Notes under the pieces: model-generated
The model's input: the letters and a program-made list of their open reading frames with translations, nothing else
Databases searched by the model: none
What the model was told of the DNA's origin: nothing
Made by a program: the position numbers and the translations under genes
In this document: piece by piece, positions 17,644 through 25,385 of the stretch
How positions within the stretch are numbered: position 1 is the stretch's first letter
How the letters are laid out: every line of letters begins with the position of its first letter
From: Myxococcota bacterium
GTDB lineage: Bacteria > Myxococcota > Kuafuiibacteriia > Kuafuiibacteriales > Kuafuiibacteriaceae
Length of the DNA stretch: 55,340 bases
Direction: 5' to 3'
NCBI GenBank assembly: GCA_028289325.1
Contig: JANQQN010000136.1
Location: forward strand, 1-55,340

Positions 17644-18585
17644 TCAGGTTTTGAATGCCTCGACGGAACGGATCGTCTCTTCGAAGCTGTAGCTCGGCTC
17701 GAAGCCGAGCACCTCTCGCGCCCGTTGTCCGTCCACGATGCAGTTGAACTGAATGTGGCGCAGCTCGGCGGCGGGAAAATCGGAGATCCGAAACCGCCAC
17801 GCCCGGCGAATGAGCGGGTTCGCCATGAAGCTGGGTACCGCACGGGTCGACCGCCCCAGCACCCCCAGGATCCTCGACAGCGGTGCCTCGCCCGGCCCCA
17901 CAACGTTGAACACGCCTCTCGCGTCGGACTCGAGGGCCAGCTTGAGGGCGGCCACGACATCCTCCTCGTGGATCAACTGGATCATGGGATCGAACCCCGC
18001 GACCATCCAAGGGTGGGTGAGCCGCAAGTAGTTCGACGGCGCGTTGCGCACCCGAGGCCCGACGATGTGGACCGGCCGTAACAACACCGTCCGAAGGTCG
18101 GGGTGTCGATAAAAGAAAGACTGGACGATGCGGTCGGCGGCGACGAGATCTCGGATCTCCGGATGATACTCGGCCGCGAGCAGCGGCGCGTCTTCGGTCA
18201 GGAAATGCGAGTTGTCGGGGTCGGGCCCGTAGATGTTCGCGCTGGAGAGCACGATCATCGTCTCCACCCGGTACTTGGTGGCGAGGTCGAGCATCCGCTG
18301 GGTGCCGAGCACGTTGTAGCGATACTGGGTGTCGTCGCCCCGCGGGTTATGCGCGAGCCCGAGGTGGGCGATAGCCCGAACGTTATGCGTGCGAAAGACG
18401 TCTTCGATCGCCCGGCGCCGTACGTCGGTCTGAAGGTGTTGAACGTCTTTCGGCAGGCCCCGTACCGGTCGGCGATCCACCGCGACGACGGTGTGCTCTC
18501 GATGGAGCGTCTGAACGAGCAGCCGGCCGAGATTGCCCGCCGCGCCGGTGACCACCACCACTGAGCCGGTTTCGGACGCGCTCAT
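17644..18585 (-). CDS. Atypical extended SDR / NAD-dependent epimerase-like protein
   Basis: A 313-residue Rossmann protein. The nucleotide-binding motif is TGAAGNLG (residues about 13-20), an acidic residue follows the second strand (VVAVDRR), and the LSSANIYGP strand carries the serine. The usual Y-x-x-x-K is absent: the helix reads EIRDLVAADR. This resembles a clade of epimerase-like proteins that keep the fold and cofactor site but not the classical catalytic pair. The RPVHIVGP segment is conserved extended-SDR sequence. It follows the acyltransferase gene by 8 nt and is almost surely co-transcribed with it, which suggests action on a lipid substrate. The reaction cannot be named. Confidence 0.8.
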   Translation of the reverse strand: MSASETGSVVVVTGAAGNLGRLLVQTLHREHTVVAVDRRPVRGLPKDVQHLQTDVRRRAIEDVFRTHNVRAIAHLGLAHNPRGDDTQYRYNVLGTQRMLDLATKYRVETMIVLSSANIYGPDPDNSHFLTEDAPLLAAEYHPEIRDLVAADRIVQSFFYRHPDLRTVLLRPVHIVGPRVRNAPSNYLRLTHPWMVAGFDPMIQLIHEEDVVAALKLALESDARGVFNVVGPGEAPLSRILGVLGRSTRAVPSFMANPLIRRAWRFRISDFPAAELRHIQFNCIVDGQRAREVLGFEPSYSFEETIRSVEAFKT

Positions 18586-18593
18586 GGCCGAGC

Positions 18594-19460
18594 CTAGATA
18601 AACACGCCCTCGCGGGCGGCGAGTCCCCGCTCGAGCTGCTCTTGGATCGCCGTCTTCACCGCCCCGACGTACGTCTCGATGACGTGGTCTTCCTCATCGC
18701 CCGCGCCGGCAAACCGTAGGGGCTCACCGAAGTAGATCCGATAGCGCGTGGGCAGCGGCAGCAACCCCGCCGGCCCCAGCAGCGGGAAGGTCGGGGTTAC
18801 GGGGAAGGCGGGCATCTTGAACATCTTCGCGACCCCGGCGAGGTTCGTCAGGGCCGGCGCCTGTTCCTCCGCCCCCACCACCGCGACCGGGACCACCGGG
18901 GCGTCGGTCTCCAGGGCTAACCGGATGAAGCCGGTCCCGAACTTTTGCAGCTGGTAACGTTTGTCGAAGGTCTTCGAGATCCCGCGCACGCCTTCCGGAA
19001 ACACGAGGATCGCCTCCTCGCTCTCCAGTAGCCGCCGGCAGTTGTCCGGCGTACCGACGACCTGCCCTGCCCGCGCCATGAATACGCTGACGAAGGGCAA
19101 GCGGGGGATCCACTTTTCTACCATCGAGCGCACGTACCGAGGCGGATCCCGCTCCGCGAGAAGGGCGCACATGATCATCACCCCGTCGAATGGGAGCTGC
19201 CCGGAGTGATTGCTCACGAGCAGGCACCGCCCGTCAGGCACGTTTTCGACGCCATGCGCCTGCACCCGAAAATAGTGGCGATACATCCACATCGCCGGAC
19301 TGGCGACGTACTTCACGAAGTCGGGGTCGTAGCCGAACGCGTCGACCCCGAGCTCATTGACGTCGGCCCGCAGGCGCGCGGTCCGCTCGCGCACGTCTCG
19401 GGAGACGAGCGCGTCGATCAATCGGCGAGCCCGAGAGGCTCTGGAGGGGCCGTGCGCCAC
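18594..19460 (-). CDS. PlsC-type phospholipid/glycerolipid acyltransferase
   Basis: A 288-residue protein starting with GTG. The acyltransferase core has NHSGQLPFDG (the HX(n)D catalytic block; spacing is longer than the standard HX4D, as in the DGAT-like branch) and FPEGVRG (substrate phosphate-binding block). A hydrophobic patch (residues about 50-62) may associate with the membrane. The family transfers acyl chains from acyl-CoA or acyl-ACP to a lysolipid or similar alcohol. It is paired with the SDR gene downstream. It is divergent from the HEAT-like gene across 53 bp, which must hold two promoters. Confidence 0.85.
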   Translation of the reverse strand: MAHGPSRASRARRLIDALVSRDVRERTARLRADVNELGVDAFGYDPDFVKYVASPAMWMYRHYFRVQAHGVENVPDGRCLLVSNHSGQLPFDGVMIMCALLAERDPPRYVRSMVEKWIPRLPFVSVFMARAGQVVGTPDNCRRLLESEEAILVFPEGVRGISKTFDKRYQLQKFGTGFIRLALETDAPVVPVAVVGAEEQAPALTNLAGVAKMFKMPAFPVTPTFPLLGPAGLLPLPTRYRIYFGEPLRFAGAGDEEDHVIETYVGAVKTAIQEQLERGLAAREGVFI

Positions 19461-19513
19461 GAGCGAAAGCTAACGCGGCGCAGCCGGCGCGGTCACCTGG
19501 TATTGTACGGTGA

Positions 19514-20908
19514 ATGAATCTGCGCGGGCTCCAGGTCTTGATCGGCACACTCGGCGCGCTGCTCCTGGTCATCGCGCTGACCCGAGGCCTGTCCCCGGCC
19601 GCGGTGTGGTGGGCGCTGTGCGGCCTCGGAACGGTTCTCTTCGTCGAGACCGCCCTGATCCGACAGCTCCTGCCCCACTACCGGACGACGCTCCACTGGA
19701 CCCGGGTCGCCCACCACCTGCCCGGGGTGCGGCTGATCGCCGACAGCGGTCAGACGCCACCCCGGTTGCGAGGGACGCTCGACGGTTGCTCGGTCCGTAT
19801 CGACCAGGTCGCTGGCGGGGCCAAGGTCACCATCCGCCCTGTTCACCGCGATCAAGATGCCGATGTGCAACTCTCCTTGCGCTGGGCGAACGTGCAGCGG
19901 GGAAGATGGCGCACGGGCGACCCCAGCTTCGACCCGCTGGTCGAGGTTCAAGGCGGGGTGCCCGAGGGTCTGCTGGTCCTGGACGAGTCGACCCGAGGTC
20001 GGGTGTTGAACGCGCTCCTCGACGGGATCACCGTCGACATCGATCGGGTCGCGTGGCACGGCGCACGTTCCCCCTCCCCGATCCAGGTCGTGCATCGTCT
20101 CCACGTGATGGCGGACCTTACCCGGCGGCTGTTTTCGGTCACCCCGAACGAGCTGCGGGCTCGGGCCCGGCGCACGATCCGCAACGACCCGTTCCCGGAG
20201 GTGCGGGCGCGTACGTTGTGGCTGTACCAGGAGCACTACGCGCTCGACGCCGACGACGAGCAAGTCATCCGGGCTGCGCTCGAGGATGCCGACGCGCGAG
20301 TGCGCTTGGCCGCGGCCGGCGCCCTGATCGGCATCGAGCCGAGAGCGGCGCAAGCGGAAGCGATGCTCGCGGAGGCCATCGCCCGCGGCGACAGCATGGC
20401 CGTGCCGTTGGGCAGTGCGGTGACCCGGCTCCTCGAACACGGTCGGCCGGAAGTGATCTCCGCCGCTTTGCAAGCTCGACTGCGAGACGAGGGCCCTTTG
20501 CCTCCGGAGATCGTTCGCTGGGCGCTGGCTCAGACCCGCCCGCCGTCGGCCCCGATCCTCGGCGCCCGTCTCCTGCGGGCGCCGGGATCCGACGCCGCGG
20601 ACGCGGTAGCCGAACTGGTGGCCTCGGGGTCCGAGCAGGAACCGGCCCTCATCGCTTTGCTGGACCACGTCCGCGATGCGGTCGTCGATCGGGCGGTGGA
20701 CGGCCTCGCCTTTTCGGGCACCGCACGAGCGGTGCCTGCGCTGCGCCACCTCACCCGCAACCTGCGCCGCCCGCGTCGCCTGCGTCACGCGGCGGCCGAT
20801 GCGTTGACCGCGATCCAAGCCCGCGCCCCGCGCGCAACGCGAGGCCAGCTGTCCCTGATCGATCCTGCGTCGGCGCCCGGCCGTCTGAGCCTGGAGCGAC
20901 CGACGTGA
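19514..20908 (+). CDS. Membrane-anchored HEAT-like repeat protein
   Basis: A 464-residue protein. Two hydrophobic helices at about 7-24 and 28-46 form an N-terminal membrane hairpin. A beta-rich part follows (about 60-180). From about 215 on there are HEAT/armadillo-like helix pairs with the pattern VRARTLWLYQEH, VRLAAAGALIGIEP, VVDRAVDGLAFSGTARAVPALRHL. Such repeats are usually protein-binding scaffolds. No enzyme motif was found. The gene stands alone, with about 310 bp before the next one. Confidence 0.75.
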   Translation: MNLRGLQVLIGTLGALLLVIALTRGLSPAAVWWALCGLGTVLFVETALIRQLLPHYRTTLHWTRVAHHLPGVRLIADSGQTPPRLRGTLDGCSVRIDQVAGGAKVTIRPVHRDQDADVQLSLRWANVQRGRWRTGDPSFDPLVEVQGGVPEGLLVLDESTRGRVLNALLDGITVDIDRVAWHGARSPSPIQVVHRLHVMADLTRRLFSVTPNELRARARRTIRNDPFPEVRARTLWLYQEHYALDADDEQVIRAALEDADARVRLAAAGALIGIEPRAAQAEAMLAEAIARGDSMAVPLGSAVTRLLEHGRPEVISAALQARLRDEGPLPPEIVRWALAQTRPPSAPILGARLLRAPGSDAADAVAELVASGSEQEPALIALLDHVRDAVVDRAVDGLAFSGTARAVPALRHLTRNLRRPRRLRHAAADALTAIQARAPRATRGQLSLIDPASAPGRLSLERPT

Positions 20909-21096
20909 CCGCGGCCTCGCGGGTGCGGGTAGTGCTTGACGGTCTGCCCAGCCTGCTTTACATCCTCAGCCGGATGTCCCGTCGAACCGTCAGCTTTGCT
21001 TGCACGGACCAGGCTCGAGGAGCCCGGCGTGTCAGCATGTTGTCTCGGCGGCCCTCGTCCCCCGACGTACCTCCACCTAGTCGCCGGAGCTGAAGC

Positions 21097-21113
21097 CGCG
21101 GCCTTCGGCCGCG
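21097..21113 (+). terminator. Hairpin, possible terminator of the HEAT-like gene
   Basis: CGCGGCC and GGCCGCG pair around TTC. The following sequence is AGCGCTTTTGC, so the T tract is displaced and short. It could equally be a processing or attenuation hairpin. Confidence 0.35.
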
Positions 21114-21158
21114 AGCGCTTTTGCTCCGGATCACCGCCCATCTGATCCGCGATTTCAT

Positions 21159-21201
21159 CCGCTCTGGAGCGGTCTGCAAATCAGACGACGGAGATATCCG
21201 T
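21159..21201. promoter_or_regulatory. Two inverted repeats upstream of the small basic protein
   Basis: CCGCTC-tg-GAGCGG at 21159-21172 resembles an operator. ACGGA-gata-TCCGT at 21188-21201 ends four bases before the GAGGAG ribosome site of the gene at 21218 and could hide or present it when folded in RNA. Function is inferred. Confidence 0.4.
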
Positions 21202-21217
21202 ACTGAGGAGGTGCCTC

Positions 21218-21436
21218 ATGGCGACCGACCACAACCTGACCACCATCAAGACCGAAGCCGGGCGCCGGCCGCGTCGACGCTTCAGCGACAAGCTCGAGTA
21301 CCGGCGCGGCCAAAACGACGCGCGTGCGGGCCGGCCGCCGGCGAGCATTCACTCGCGGTACATGGTCGGCTACGCCGAGGGCCGTCGACAGGCCCGTCAG
21401 GCCAAAATCGATCCCTCGACCGCCCCCCGCCCGTAG
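21218..21436 (+). CDS. Small basic protein resembling ribosome modulation factor
   Basis: A 72-residue, Arg-rich, soluble protein with an excellent ribosome site (TGAGGAGG, 7 nt before ATG). The core pattern is EYRRGQNDARAGRP, then a short spacer, then Y-M-V-G-Y-A-E-G-R-R-Q-A-R. That recalls ribosome modulation factor, which has R-G-Y-x-A-x-x-x-G-R, a Cys-Pro-Tyr spacer and W-x-x-G-W-x-E. Here the spacer is about seven residues shorter and lacks CPY, so homology is possible but not certain. RMF-type proteins dimerise and silence ribosomes in stationary phase. The inverted repeats in the leader suggest tight control. It could also be another small nucleic-acid-binding protein. Confidence 0.7.
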   Translation: MATDHNLTTIKTEAGRRPRRRFSDKLEYRRGQNDARAGRPPASIHSRYMVGYAEGRRQARQAKIDPSTAPRP

Positions 21437-21458
21437 CCCGCGCGCCCGGATCTCGGGG

Positions 21459-22661
21459 TCAACTCGGGGTTAGGGGCCGAATCCTGCTCAACGCCACCAC
21501 CCACAGGGCAAACACGGCCAGCGTGGCTACCGGGAGCGTCCAGCTCCCCCAGCTGCCGCTGGGCATCAGCGCGGCCAGGGCCACCATCACCAGCACGCTG
21601 CGCACGACTTCCGCCCCGAAAGCCCACCGCCGCCCGTCGAGCAGCGCCCCCAAGGAAGCGGTGGTCACCACGATGGCGAAGCCGAAGGCCCACACCTCGA
21701 GCAACGACATTTGGGCGCTGCCGAACAGGAGGGCGACCGTCGCCAACACCACGACGAAGAACTGCCCCAGCACGTAGAACACCACCGGTCGTCGGGCCGG
21801 GGGATCGTATTTGGGAAACGCGACCCACGCCGACTTCTGCGGCATGCTGGCCGGGCGAAAGTCCGGCGGGCCCATCCATACCTTCCATCGATCCTCGGCC
21901 GTCGTCGCGGCCCGGAAGCGGTGCCAGGAATCCACCCAGACGTGGACGTTGGCCCACAGGACATTCCAGCTCGCCACCGGCTCGGTGACGCCGTACACCG
22001 GCTCCTCTTCTTCGGGCTGGAAGGTCCCGAACATCTTGTCCCAGATGATGAGCGTTCCCGCGTGGTTCTTATCGATGTACTTCGGGTTCTGGCCGTGATG
22101 CACGCGGTGATGCGACGGGGTGTTCAGGACGTGTTCGAGCCACCCCATCCGATCGATGAGCCGAGTGTGAATCCAGAACTGGTAGAGGGTGTTGAGGGAC
22201 GACATGACCGCGAACATCACCGGCGGCACCCCGATCACCGCCAGCGGCAGATAGAACCACATCGAAAAGAAGCCCTGAAAGACCGACTGCCGAAGGGCGA
22301 CGGTCAGGTTGTACTCCTCGCTTTGGTGATGAACGACGTGGGCCGCCCACATCACGTTCACTTCGTGGGACATCCGATGAAACCAGTAGTACGCGAGATC
22401 GACGCCCAGGAACGCCAGGACCCAACCCCACCACGTGTACGGCACCTCGGTTAACCGCAGGTGCTCGTACACCGCGACGTAGAGCCCGATGGCCACCGCG
22501 CCCCGAAACAGCAGGCCGCCGACCTGATGGACGACGCCGCAACTGAGGTCGGCGATGGAGTCGCCGAACCGGTACACCCGCGCTCCGCGCCAATAGGCGA
22601 CCAGCAGCTCGACCCCAATCAGGAGAAAAAACCCCGGGATGGCCAACGCGATCAGGTTCAT
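21459..22661 (-). CDS. Sterol desaturase / fatty acid hydroxylase family membrane di-iron enzyme
   Basis: A 400-residue multi-pass membrane protein with the full histidine box set: H95-RMS-H99 (HX3H), H108-VV-HH111-112 (HXXHH) and SHHRVHH at 184-189. The layout resembles alkylglycerol monooxygenase-like members of the superfamily. Such enzymes use a di-iron centre and O2 to hydroxylate or desaturate lipids. After the catalytic part (about residue 270) there is a C-terminal block of about four further membrane helices, longer than the shortest family members. The ATG at 22661 is preferred over an in-frame TTG six bases earlier; no clear ribosome site is seen for either. The substrate is unknown. 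Confidence 0.85.
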   Translation of the reverse strand: MNLIALAIPGFFLLIGVELLVAYWRGARVYRFGDSIADLSCGVVHQVGGLLFRGAVAIGLYVAVYEHLRLTEVPYTWWGWVLAFLGVDLAYYWFHRMSHEVNVMWAAHVVHHQSEEYNLTVALRQSVFQGFFSMWFYLPLAVIGVPPVMFAVMSSLNTLYQFWIHTRLIDRMGWLEHVLNTPSHHRVHHGQNPKYIDKNHAGTLIIWDKMFGTFQPEEEEPVYGVTEPVASWNVLWANVHVWVDSWHRFRAATTAEDRWKVWMGPPDFRPASMPQKSAWVAFPKYDPPARRPVVFYVLGQFFVVVLATVALLFGSAQMSLLEVWAFGFAIVVTTASLGALLDGRRWAFGAEVVRSVLVMVALAALMPSGSWGSWTLPVATLAVFALWVVALSRIRPLTPS

Positions 22662-22740
22662 CGACAACCAGCGTAATCATCCAGGCCGGCAAGATCGAGG
22701 TGCGTTACATCGCTCGACGGATGGGGGCCACCCTGCCAGC

Positions 22741-24096
22741 ATGTCCCGCATGACCAGGGGACCACGAACCCAGCTCCTGGACGGACGGATCCACCTCATC
22801 CGGCCGGAGCTGGTCGTCCTCAACGGCAGCGCCCGGGGCCGGACAGTGGCCCTCGAGCCGCAGGCCACGCTGCACATCGGCTCGGAAGGCGACAACGATC
22901 TCGTTCTGAGCGGAACCTCCGCGGTCCACGCCTTGCTTCGAGTGGAGGCGTCGGGGGTCACCGTGGTCGACCACTCCGGCGGTGAGACCCGCATCAATGG
23001 GGCCACGGTCCACGAAGCGGTTCTGGAGGCCGGGGGTACGCTCGCCGTCGGCGACATCGAGCTGCGGCTGCAGGATCAGACCCACACCGTCGAAGTGCTG
23101 CCGTCCGACCGCCCCAAGTTCGGGCGCGCGCGAGGCAAGAGCCTGGCCATGCGCGAAGTATTCGGGGTGCTCGAGGTGGTGGCCCCCACCACCGCCACCA
23201 TCCTTTTGCTGGGGGAGACAGGGACCGGTAAAGACGTCCTCGCCCGGGCGATCCACGAAGCGTCGCCGCGCTCGGATCGAGAACTGTGCACTCTCGACTG
23301 CGGCGCGATCTCGCCGGGGGTGGTCGAGGCCGAGCTGTTCGGATACGAGCGCGGCGCGTTCACCGGGGCCGAGGATGCTCGACCGGGCGCGTTCGAGCTC
23401 GCGGAGGGCAGCACCCTGTTCCTCGACGAGGTCGGCGAGCTCCCGCTCGACGTGCAGCCCAAGCTGCTGCGGGCGATCGACGAGCGGGAGATTCAGCGGG
23501 TCGGCGGCGCCGAACGACGCGCGGTCGACGTTCGCATCATCGCCGCGACGAAACGAGATCTCGCCGAAGAGGTCGCCCGAGGCCGCTTCCGGGAGGATCT
23601 GTACTTCCGACTCGCCGTGGTCCCCCTGAGCCTCCCTCCCCTGCGCAACCGGCGGGAAGACATTCCGGTGTTGGTGGAGCACTTTCGGCGGGCGTTCAAC
23701 GAGCGCACCGATCACGACCTCACGATTCCCAAGCAGGAGGTCCGCGGCCTTCTGACCCACGACTGGCCCGGCAACGTCCGGGAGCTCCGCAACACGGTGG
23801 AGCGCTCCCTGTGGATGGCACTCACCGGCGACGGCCAGGTGCAGTTCTTGTTGCCGAGCTTTGGAGAGCCAGCCTCGGGCAGCGACGACCTCGACGCGCC
23901 CACCGAGAACTTCGATCCCGACCTGTCGTTTTCCGAGCACAAGGCGCAGTGGGAAGCGACCTTCGAGCGCAGCTACCTCGCGTGGCTGATGGCCCGGGCC
24001 GATGGGAGCCTGAGCCAAGCCTCTCGCCTCGCCAGCATGGACCGAAAGCACCTTCGAGGTCTGCTGCGGAAGCACGATCTCATTCCCGAGCGATGA
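22741..24096 (+). CDS. FHA-domain sigma-54-dependent transcriptional activator
   Basis: A 451-residue enhancer-binding protein. An N-terminal FHA domain (about 25-112) replaces the usual receiver domain; its binding loop reads GTSAVHALLR, slightly divergent from S-R-x-H. The AAA+ domain has Walker A GETGTGKD (158-165), the sigma54-contacting loop GAFTGA (205-210) and Walker B STLFLDE. The segment GNVRELRN and a C-terminal Fis-type helix-turn-helix (LSQASRLASMDRKHLRGLL) complete it. FHA-type activators in myxobacteria are thought to be switched by phosphothreonine on a kinase or partner, and three kinases lie in this window. Its stop overlaps the start of the decarboxylase gene (ATGA). Confidence 0.93.
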   Translation: MSRMTRGPRTQLLDGRIHLIRPELVVLNGSARGRTVALEPQATLHIGSEGDNDLVLSGTSAVHALLRVEASGVTVVDHSGGETRINGATVHEAVLEAGGTLAVGDIELRLQDQTHTVEVLPSDRPKFGRARGKSLAMREVFGVLEVVAPTTATILLLGETGTGKDVLARAIHEASPRSDRELCTLDCGAISPGVVEAELFGYERGAFTGAEDARPGAFELAEGSTLFLDEVGELPLDVQPKLLRAIDEREIQRVGGAERRAVDVRIIAATKRDLAEEVARGRFREDLYFRLAVVPLSLPPLRNRREDIPVLVEHFRRAFNERTDHDLTIPKQEVRGLLTHDWPGNVRELRNTVERSLWMALTGDGQVQFLLPSFGEPASGSDDLDAPTENFDPDLSFSEHKAQWEATFERSYLAWLMARADGSLSQASRLASMDRKHLRGLLRKHDLIPER

Positions 24097-25367
24097 GCCC
24101 GACTCCGCCCCGCCGATCCCGGCCCGCCGCCGCCGTCGAGGGGCCACCGAGGCCGACCGAGGGCCGCGTGTGGCCGACCGAACGGCTGGCCGCCCTGGAT
24201 TATCCGACCCCGGTGTTCGTCTACGATGGGGCCGAGGTGCGGCGCCGGGTCGATCTCGTTCGGCGGGCGTTCGGGTCCGAGATCCGGCTGCTGTATGCGG
24301 TGAAGGCCAATCCGCTGCCCGCGCTCCTGGGCACGATGGCGACGGTGGTCGATGGTCTCGATGTCGCCTCCGAAGGCGAGATGAACGCCGCCGACGCCGC
24401 GGGCTTCGCACCGGACCGCTTGCGCCTCGCGGGACCGGGCAAGACCGCCGCTCTGCTCGAGCGCGCGGTCCGCAGCGGCGTTCCGGTCAGCGTCGAGACC
24501 CCGGGGGAGTTGACCGACGTGGCCGGTTACGCCCGAGCCCTCGGTCGGCGGGCGCAAGTCTTGTTGCGGTTGGAGCCGCGGGAGCCCCGCCGCGCGTTCG
24601 GGGTGCAGATGAGCGGTCCCACCCACCCGTTCGGACTGGACGCCGAGGAGACCGTCGCCGCGCTAGACATCCTGCGCGCCGCGCCCGACGCCATCGACCT
24701 GCTCGGGGTCCACGTGTACTCGGGGACCCAGTGCCGCAGCATCCGGGGATGGATGGGACACCTGGCGGAGGCACTCGACCTGGCAGAGGCGGTTCGACGG
24801 GCCGGTTTCGCGCTTAGGGAGATCAACGTCGGCGGGGGCTTCGGGGTCGCCCACAGCGGCACGGAAGCCCTGGACGTGGCTGCCTTGGGCCCGCGCGCGC
24901 GACGGACCCTCGACCGGTTCGCCGCCGCCGCCGCCGAGGCGGCCCGGCCTCGATTCGTCCTCGAGCTGGGCCGTTATCTGGTGGCCGACGCGGGGGTGTA
25001 CCTCACCACGGTTCTGCGCACCAAGACCCGCGGCGCCCACCACATCGCGGTCCTCGACGGCGGCGCTCACCATCTATGGGCGGCGACGGGCCAGCTCGGG
25101 CCATCACCGCCCCCGGTCGCCGTTTCCCCGCCCGGCCGGGGTTCACTCGCGCCGGGGCGCACTCATCTCATGGGCCCCCTGTGCACCCCGCTCGATCATC
25201 TGGGCGCGATCGCCGGCCGCCTCCGGCAAGGCGATCGGGTCGCGTTCATCCAGGCGGGCGCATATGGCGCGACCCTCAGCCCCCTCCGATTCCTGGGCCA
25301 CCCTGCGCCCCGGGAAGTGCTGCTGGATCGCGATCCGGCGCCGATCGAACCCGCGGCTCGTCGATGA
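24093..25367 (+). CDS. Type III (alanine-racemase-fold) PLP-dependent decarboxylase
   Basis: A 424-residue relative of diaminopimelate/ornithine decarboxylases. K71 in YAVKANP forms the PLP Schiff base. HVYSGTQ, NVGGGFG (phosphate binding) and ELGRYLV follow, with GPLCTPLD as the second-subunit active-site cysteine block and GAYGATLSPLRFLGH near the C-terminus. The last two segments match the branch found in exosortase-type and siderophore clusters better than LysA. The substrate is not predictable and no exosortase gene is nearby. The ATG overlaps the activator stop, so the pair is translationally coupled. It converges on the kelch-like lipoprotein 18 bp away. Confidence 0.88.
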   Translation: MSPTPPRRSRPAAAVEGPPRPTEGRVWPTERLAALDYPTPVFVYDGAEVRRRVDLVRRAFGSEIRLLYAVKANPLPALLGTMATVVDGLDVASEGEMNAADAAGFAPDRLRLAGPGKTAALLERAVRSGVPVSVETPGELTDVAGYARALGRRAQVLLRLEPREPRRAFGVQMSGPTHPFGLDAEETVAALDILRAAPDAIDLLGVHVYSGTQCRSIRGWMGHLAEALDLAEAVRRAGFALREINVGGGFGVAHSGTEALDVAALGPRARRTLDRFAAAAAEAARPRFVLELGRYLVADAGVYLTTVLRTKTRGAHHIAVLDGGAHHLWAATGQLGPSPPPVAVSPPGRGSLAPGRTHLMGPLCTPLDHLGAIAGRLRQGDRVAFIQAGAYGATLSPLRFLGHPAPREVLLDRDPAPIEPAARR

Positions 25368-25385
25368 TCGGCGGCCGCGATCCGG

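Larger units (their letters stand above)
20909..21217 (+). other. 309-bp region with hairpins; leader of the small basic protein
   Basis: No convincing gene. It contains a 7-bp-stem hairpin at 21097-21113 (followed by T4 a few bases on), an inverted repeat at 21159-21172 (CCGCTC-tg-GAGCGG) and another at 21188-21201 (ACGGA-gata-TCCGT). The last lies just before the ribosome site of the next gene. Confidence 0.55.

Noticed and set aside
19510..21093. Long plus-strand frame (527 codons) overlapping the HEAT-like gene
   Set aside because: It shifts by one frame from the supported membrane protein and gives a Pro/Arg/Gly-rich product with no hydrophobic helices.
22668..22740. Sigma-54 (-24/-12) promoter before the FHA activator
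   Set aside because: No TGGCAC-N5-TTGC-like match was found there or before the other genes that I checked by eye.
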